Positions 1-4,341 of a stretch of 9,190 nt of DNA are shown here, piece after piece (within the stretch, counting starts at the first letter, position 1; each line of letters starts with the position of its first letter). Made by a program: the position numbers and the translations under genes. The notes under the pieces were generated by a model. That model was not told the origin of the DNA. It saw only the letters and a list, made by a program, of their open reading frames with translations, and did no database searches. This DNA is from PBB1 sp031390425 (GTDB lineage Bacteria; Pseudomonadota; Gammaproteobacteria; Burkholderiales; Burkholderiaceae_C): NCBI GenBank assembly GCA_031390425.1, contig JANMTL010000111.1, positions 1 to 9,190 of the forward strand, given 5' to 3'.

Positions 1-333
1 TCGCCGGGCTCCGGCCACGCTTTCCTCGCTAACGCCCATCCGCTTGTTGTCGCTTCGACTCGACCCGTACGGGTCTTCGCCACGATGACCCGCAGGGTCG
101 AGCCGTGTCGATACCGAGTCGACTGAATGTGAGCGAGGTAACCAGGGCGGTAGCTCGGTGGGTGTTCTCGAGCCAGAGCCTCTGAAAGAGGTGTATGGCC
201 GAAGCGAGCCGGTCAAATGGCTGGTGTTGGGCCCCTCTTCTTTGGTGACTTTCTTCTGGGGCAGCAGAAGAAAGTTACCCGCCTGTCGGGGCGGGACCCG
301 ACGCAGTGCATCGAATGGAAAACACATATTCAT
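1..333 (-). CDS. Open frame after ftsW running off the left edge; doubtful hypothetical protein
   Basis: A minus-strand frame begins with an ATG that overlaps the ftsW stop (ATGA; a second ATG follows two codons later). It stays open for all 111 codons to the left edge. The position and overlap are what murG would have, but the translation lacks the GGTGGH nucleotide-sugar motif that MurG carries near its N-terminus. It is rich in Arg, Ser, Pro and Gly, with stretches such as LLPQKKVTKEEGP and RLDPAGHRGEDPYGSSR. These stretches are encoded by the palindromes of this region. From memory they resemble peptides often annotated as hypothetical proteins in Burkholderiales intergenic repeats; this was not checked. 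In GC-rich DNA such a frame can be open by chance. Probably not a real protein. Confidence 0.2.
   Translation of the reverse strand, partial: MNMCFPFDALRRVPPRQAGNFLLLPQKKVTKEEGPNTSHLTGSLRPYTSFRGSGSRTPTELPPWLPRSHSVDSVSTRLDPAGHRGEDPYGSSRSDNKRMGVSEESVAGARR
55..122. repeat. Nested palindrome cluster (GACCC/GGGTC hairpins inside an 8-bp outer repeat)
   Basis: The perfect 14-bp palindrome GACCCGTACGGGTC (62-75) and the hairpin GACCC-GCA-GGGTC (87-99) stand in tandem with the same arms and different centres. CTCGACCC (59-66) also pairs with GGGTCGAG (95-102), an alternative to the two small hairpins. TCGACTCG (55-62) and CGAGTCGA (115-122) could close the whole unit. The layout resembles paired REP-type elements, but no family is identified. 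Confidence 0.6.
244..279. repeat. 15-bp stem-loop (inverted repeat)
   Basis: The left arm GGTGACTTTCTTCTG (244-258) and right arm CAGAAGAAAGTTACC (265-279) pair over 15 positions with a six-base loop, GGGCAG. The single mismatch is a G-U wobble in plus-strand RNA but a C-A mismatch in minus-strand RNA. Because of the symmetry, both strands can read QKKVT in translation, which explains why small frames appear on both strands here. It lacks a trailing T-run, so it is not a typical Rho-independent terminator for the operon. Confidence 0.8.
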
Positions 334-1601
334 GTGCGACCACCCCTCATCAACTGCCGATTCTCGATGTCGACCCGCGCCACGATCGCCAAAGCAATCA
401 TGTTCATCAAGATCGCCGACCCCCCGTAGCTCATCAACGGCAAGGTGAGCCCTTTGGTCGGCAGAACCCCCAGGTTCACCCCGATGTTGATGAACGCCTG
501 TCCGCCCATCCAGATGCCGATCCCCTGCGCGTACAGCCCCGCATAGACACGGTCCAACGCGATCGCCTGCCGCCCGATGTGGAAGACCCGCCGCGACAGC
601 CAGAAGAAGGCGACGATCACGCAGGCCACGCCGACGAAACCCAGTTCCTCACCGATCACGGCCAGCAAAAAGTCGGTGTGCGCCTCCGGCAGGTAATGCA
701 GCTTTTCGACGCTGGCCCCCAGCCCCTGGCCGAAGATTTCGCCGCGGCCGAAGGCGATCAGCGAGTGCGACAGCTGGTACGCCTTGCCGAGGGTGTACTT
801 CTCGCCCCAAGGGTCCAGGTACGCGAAGATGCGTTCGCGCCGCCAGTCGCTCAACGTGATCATCAGCACGAAGGCGCCGATCAGCACCGCCGTGATCAAC
901 AGGAACATGCGGCCGTTGACGCCGCCCAGGAACAGGATGCCCATCGCGATCATCGCAATCACCAGGAAAGCGCCCATGTCCGGTTCGGCCAGCAGCAACA
1001 GACCGACCACCGCCACCGCGAAGACCATCGGCAGCACCGCCTGCCAGAAGTTCTCGCGGGCGTCCATCTTGCGCACCATGTAGCCAGCGGCGTACATCGC
1101 CATCGTCAGCTTGGCGAGTTCGGACGGCTGGAAGTTCAGGAAGCCCAGCGGTATCCAGCGCCGCGCGCCCTTGGTGCCGTCGCCGCTGACGGCTGGCATC
1201 AACACCACGATCAGCAGCAGCAGCGCAGCCGCGAACAGCCACGGCGCCGATCGCTCCCAAAAACGGACCGGCACCTGCACCACGACCAGCGCGGCCACAC
1301 TGGCAATGCACAGCGACAGCAGATGGCGGGTGATGAAATGCGTCGAGCTGTAGAACTCGAACTTCGGGTTCTCGGGCAAGGCGATCGATGCGCTGTAGAC
1401 CATCACCAGCCCGAGCGCGAGCAGCGCCAGAACGACGCACAGCAGGGCCTGATCGAACGCCAGCAGGCGCGTCGGCGCGCCGGACGACACATTGATCCAG
1501 TCGCGCACCGGGATCGCCGCGCCCTCGCTCTCGGCACCGCGCCGCAGGCCCGACAGACGCGCCCTCAGCGAATCGATGCCGAATGCCTGCAAGACACTCA
1601 T
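330..1601 (-). CDS. ftsW: Septal peptidoglycan glycosyltransferase FtsW
   Basis: FtsW is a SEDS-family membrane enzyme that polymerises lipid II into glycan strands at the division septum, paired with FtsI. The 423-residue product has a cytoplasmic N-terminal tail of about 45 residues, then roughly ten hydrophobic segments. Hallmarks are GARRWIPLGFLNFQPSELAK (145-164), YLPEAHTDFLLAVIGEELG (303-321) and PTKGLTLPLMSYGGSA (381-396). Asp310 in HTDF matches the catalytic aspartate of SEDS polymerases (E. coli FtsW Asp297). RVDIENRQLMRGG near the end is a normal FtsW C-terminus, so the gene is complete. The start overlaps the murD stop by ATGA, with a GGGGTGG stretch just upstream. The expected next gene, murG, is not seen: the stop is followed by palindromic DNA. 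Confidence 0.96.
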   Translation of the reverse strand: MSVLQAFGIDSLRARLSGLRRGAESEGAAIPVRDWINVSSGAPTRLLAFDQALLCVVLALLALGLVMVYSASIALPENPKFEFYSSTHFITRHLLSLCIASVAALVVVQVPVRFWERSAPWLFAAALLLLIVVLMPAVSGDGTKGARRWIPLGFLNFQPSELAKLTMAMYAAGYMVRKMDARENFWQAVLPMVFAVAVVGLLLLAEPDMGAFLVIAMIAMGILFLGGVNGRMFLLITAVLIGAFVLMITLSDWRRERIFAYLDPWGEKYTLGKAYQLSHSLIAFGRGEIFGQGLGASVEKLHYLPEAHTDFLLAVIGEELGFVGVACVIVAFFWLSRRVFHIGRQAIALDRVYAGLYAQGIGIWMGGQAFINIGVNLGVLPTKGLTLPLMSYGGSAILMNMIALAIVARVDIENRQLMRGGRT

Positions 1602-3163
1602 GCCGCCACCCCCGCATCGGCCGCGATCGCGCGAACTTCGGCGATGAACACCTCGGCGCGGTGGCTGTAGTTGCGGAACATGTCGAGGCTGGCGCAGGCC
1701 GGGCTGAGCAGCACCGCATCGCCGCGCTGCGCCTGCGCGAACGACCAGCGCGTGGCGGCTTCCAGCGTGGCATGGCGCTGCAGGGTCAGGCCGTGAACGT
1801 CGGCGAGCGCGGTTTCGATGAGCGCGGCGTCGCGCCCCAGTGTCGCCACCGCCCGCGCATGCCGGCGCACCGGCTCGGCGAGCGGTGTGAAATCCTGGCC
1901 CTTGCCGTCGCCGCCGAGGATCACGACCAGCCGCGACGGCGCGCGGTCGGCGCCCAGGCCTTCGAGCGCCGCGACGGTCGCGCCGACGTTGGTGCCCTTG
2001 CTGTCGTCGTAGGCCTCGATGCCGTCGATGGTGGCGACATGCGCGACACGGTGCGGCTCACCTGCGTACTCGCGCAGGCCGTGCAGCATCGGCGCCAGCG
2101 GACAGTCGACCGCGGTGGCGAGCGCCAGTGCGGCCAGCGCATTGGCCGCGTTGTGGCGCCCGCGCACGCGCAGCGCATCGGCCGGCATCAGGTGCTGGAT
2201 GTGCAGCGCTTCGGGTTCGGCCTCGGCACCCGCCTTCGGCCGCTTGCGCGGAAAACTGTCGTCGACTTCGAGCGCGCGCACCAGCCACGCGATGCCGTTC
2301 TCGGTGACCAGGCCGAAGTCGCCCGGGCGCTGCGGCGCATCGAGCCCGAAGCGCACGATGCGGCGCAGGGCCGACTTCGCACTTTTATCCGTCTTGCGTG
2401 CCTTGGCGGCAGTCGTCGCTGGCGACGCTGCGGTGGCCAGCGCCTCGACCTGCCGATCGTCCCGGTTGACCACTCGCACGGTCTCGCGACCCCAGACGCG
2501 CGCTTTCGCGGCCGCGTAATTCGCCATCGAGCCGTGCCAGTCGAGGTGGTCTTCGGTGATGTTGAGCAGCGCAGCCGCAGCGGGCTCGAAGCCTTGCGCT
2601 GCGTCGAGCTGGAAGCTGCTGAGTTCGAGCACCCAGACCTCCGGCAGCGCGTCTGCGTCGAGCGCTTCGGCCAGCGTCTGCAACATCGTCGGTCCGATGT
2701 TGCCGGCGACGGCGACGCTTTTGGCGGCCCGCTCGACCAGCAGCGCGGTCATCGCGGTGGTGGTGGTCTTGCCGTTGGTGCCGGTGATCGCGAGCACCTG
2801 CGGCGCGTAGCCGCGATCGGCCTTCAGATCGGCCAGCGCGCGCGCGAACAGCTCGAGCTCGCCCTGCACCAGCAACCCGTGGCCGACGAACTGCGCGAGC
2901 GGCGCAGCGATGCGCGCATCGGTCGGCGACAGGCCCGGGCTTTTGAGCACCAGACGCACGCCGTCGAACGCGTCCTCGGTCAGATCGCCGCCGAGCAGCA
3001 CCGCCAGCGGCACCTGCTCGGCCAGCGCCGACGCGTTGGGCGGTTCGACCCGCGAGTCCCACACCCGCACCGTCGCGCCGCAGCGCGCGCACCAGCGTGC
3101 CATCGCGAGGCCCGAATCCCCGAGGCCGAGGACCAACACGTGGAGGCCGTCCAGGTGCTTCAT
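1598..3163 (-). CDS. murD: UDP-N-acetylmuramoylalanine--D-glutamate ligase MurD
   Basis: MurD is the cytoplasmic ATP-dependent ligase that adds D-glutamate to UDP-MurNAc-L-Ala. From the start chosen, the product is 521 residues. It begins with an N-terminal Rossmann-like domain (LVLGLGDSGLA, 10-20). It then has the P-loop ITGTNGKTTTT (126-136), ELSSFQL (180-186), NITEDHLDWHG (201-211), Lys220 at the carbamylated-lysine position, RGRHNAAN (334-341), DDSKGTNVGAT (386-396), LGGDGKGQDF (416-425) and SPACASLDMFRNY (487-499). The reading frame stays open 113 codons further upstream, but this ATG gives the proper N-terminus and shares one base with the mraY stop (TGATG). It is about 80 residues longer than E. 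coli MurD (438), largely from low-complexity insertions near 241-268 and 299-325. The stop overlaps ftsW by ATGA. Confidence 0.96.
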   Translation of the reverse strand: MKHLDGLHVLVLGLGDSGLAMARWCARCGATVRVWDSRVEPPNASALAEQVPLAVLLGGDLTEDAFDGVRLVLKSPGLSPTDARIAAPLAQFVGHGLLVQGELELFARALADLKADRGYAPQVLAITGTNGKTTTTAMTALLVERAAKSVAVAGNIGPTMLQTLAEALDADALPEVWVLELSSFQLDAAQGFEPAAAALLNITEDHLDWHGSMANYAAAKARVWGRETVRVVNRDDRQVEALATAASPATTAAKARKTDKSAKSALRRIVRFGLDAPQRPGDFGLVTENGIAWLVRALEVDDSFPRKRPKAGAEAEPEALHIQHLMPADALRVRGRHNAANALAALALATAVDCPLAPMLHGLREYAGEPHRVAHVATIDGIEAYDDSKGTNVGATVAALEGLGADRAPSRLVVILGGDGKGQDFTPLAEPVRRHARAVATLGRDAALIETALADVHGLTLQRHATLEAATRWSFAQAQRGDAVLLSPACASLDMFRNYSHRAEVFIAEVRAIAADAGVAA

Positions 3164-4341
3164 CAGCGCAGCTTCAGGCTGGCCAGCCCGATCAAGCACA
3201 GCAGCATCGTGACGATCCAGAAACGCACGACGACCTGCGTTTCCTTCCAGCCTGATTTCTCGAAATGGTGGTGCAGCGGCGCCATCTTCAGGATGCGCCG
3301 ACCCGCGCCGAAGCGCTTGCGGGTGTACTTGAACCAGCCCACCTGCAGCATCACCGACAGCGCCTCGACGACGAACACGCCGCCCATGATCCCGAGCACG
3401 ATTTCCTGGCGCGTGATCACCGCGATCGCGCCGAGTGCGCCGCCCAGCGACAGCGCGCCGACATCGCCCATGAACACCTGTGCCGGGTGGGTGTTGAACC
3501 ACAGGAACGCCAGGCCCGAGCCCGCCATCGCCGCACAGAACACCAGCAACTCACCGGTGCCGGGGATGTAGGGAAACAGCAGGTACTTGCTGTAGACCGT
3601 GCTGCCGGTCACGTAGGCGAACACACCGAGCGCCGAGCCGACCATCACCACCGGCATGATCGCCAGCCCGTCGAGCCCGTCGGTCAGGTTCACCGCGTTG
3701 CTGGCACCGACGATCACGAACCAGGTCAGCGCGATGAAGCCCCAGACGCCCAGCGGATAGCTGATGGTCTTGAAGAACGGCACGATCAGGTCGGCGGCCG
3801 GCGGCAGGTCGTTCGAGAAGCCGCTCTGCACCCAGCGCATGAACAGCTCCAGCACGCGCAGGTTCGACGTTTCGCTGACGCTGAACGCGAGGTAGAACGC
3901 CGCCAGCAGCCCGATCAGCGATTGCCAGAAGAACTTGTCGCGCGAGCTCATGCCCTCGGGGTTCTTGTCGACCACCTTGCGCCAGTCATCGACCCAGCCG
4001 ATGGCGCCGAAGCCCAGCGTCACCAGCAGCACGATCCAGACGAAGCGGTTGGACCAGACGAACCACACGAGCGTCGTCACGGTGATGCCGTTCAGGATCA
4101 GCACGCGACCCATCGTCGGCGTGCCCGACTTGCTGATGTGCGTCTGCATGCCGTACTCGCGGATCGGCTGACCGATCTTCAGCGCCGTCAGGCGGCGGAT
4201 CACCCACGGCCCGAAAGCCAGACCGATCAGCAGTGCGGTCATCGCGGCCATCACCGCGCGGAAGGTGATGTACTGGAACACGCGCAGGTAACCCAGCTCG
4301 GGATCGTTCGTCTGCAACCACTGCGTGAGGCTAAGCAGCAT
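3163..4341 (-). CDS. mraY: Phospho-N-acetylmuramoyl-pentapeptide transferase MraY
   Basis: MraY is a polytopic inner-membrane enzyme that transfers phospho-MurNAc-pentapeptide from UDP to undecaprenyl phosphate, forming lipid I. The 392-residue product is strongly hydrophobic with multiple membrane segments. It shows the family motifs in order: KSGTPTMGR (71-79), the aspartate pair in VDDWRK (117-122; Asp118 and Asp119), NAVNLTDGLDGLA (215-227), the catalytic-loop aspartate in FMGDVGALSLGG (Asp293), and the histidine motif APLHHHFEKSGW (354-365). It is about 30 residues longer than the E. coli enzyme (360), mainly in the loop around 154-190. The start is supported by GGAGG five bases upstream; the first 11 bases lie within the end of murE-murF. 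Its TGA shares one base with the murD ATG. Confidence 0.97.
   Translation of the reverse strand: MLLSLTQWLQTNDPELGYLRVFQYITFRAVMAAMTALLIGLAFGPWVIRRLTALKIGQPIREYGMQTHISKSGTPTMGRVLILNGITVTTLVWFVWSNRFVWIVLLVTLGFGAIGWVDDWRKVVDKNPEGMSSRDKFFWQSLIGLLAAFYLAFSVSETSNLRVLELFMRWVQSGFSNDLPPAADLIVPFFKTISYPLGVWGFIALTWFVIVGASNAVNLTDGLDGLAIMPVVMVGSALGVFAYVTGSTVYSKYLLFPYIPGTGELLVFCAAMAGSGLAFLWFNTHPAQVFMGDVGALSLGGALGAIAVITRQEIVLGIMGGVFVVEALSVMLQVGWFKYTRKRFGAGRRILKMAPLHHHFEKSGWKETQVVVRFWIVTMLLCLIGLASLKLR

Larger units (their letters stand above)
1..329. repeat. Palindrome-rich intergenic region downstream of ftsW
   Basis: These 329 bases follow the ftsW stop and contain no recognisable gene on either strand. 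They are less GC-rich than the rest of the window. They hold several inverted repeats: TCGACTCG/CGAGTCGA (55-62 and 115-122), CTCGACCC/GGGTCGAG (59-66 and 95-102), a 14-bp palindrome (62-75), a CCTCT-GAA-AGAGG hairpin (179-191), and the large stem-loop at 244-279. Two mutually exclusive small stems follow it: CCCGCC/GGCGGG (278-283/290-295) or GTCGGG/CCCGAC (285-290/297-302). No U-run follows any stem on the minus strand, so an intrinsic terminator is not supported. The region may be a dispersed intergenic repeat; its left end lies outside the window. Confidence 0.5.

Noticed and set aside
244..302. Rho-independent terminator for the operon
   Set aside because: The stem is strong, but on the minus strand it is followed by AAAGAAGAGGGG and not a U-run, and on the plus strand by GC-rich sequence.
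1..333. murG start
   Set aside because: The ATGA overlap fits, but the translated N-terminus lacks the glycine-rich GGTGGH motif and any other MurG feature over 111 codons.
158..448. Small plus-strand frames at 158-448 and 217-429
   Set aside because: They are generated by the palindromic repeat and run into the antisense of ftsW. No ribosome binding site or domain supports them.
3164..3502. Extension of murD upstream by 113 codons
   Set aside because: The extra residues lie inside mraY in another frame and have no MurD similarity. The ATG at 3163 gives the normal MurD N-terminus and couples to the mraY stop.
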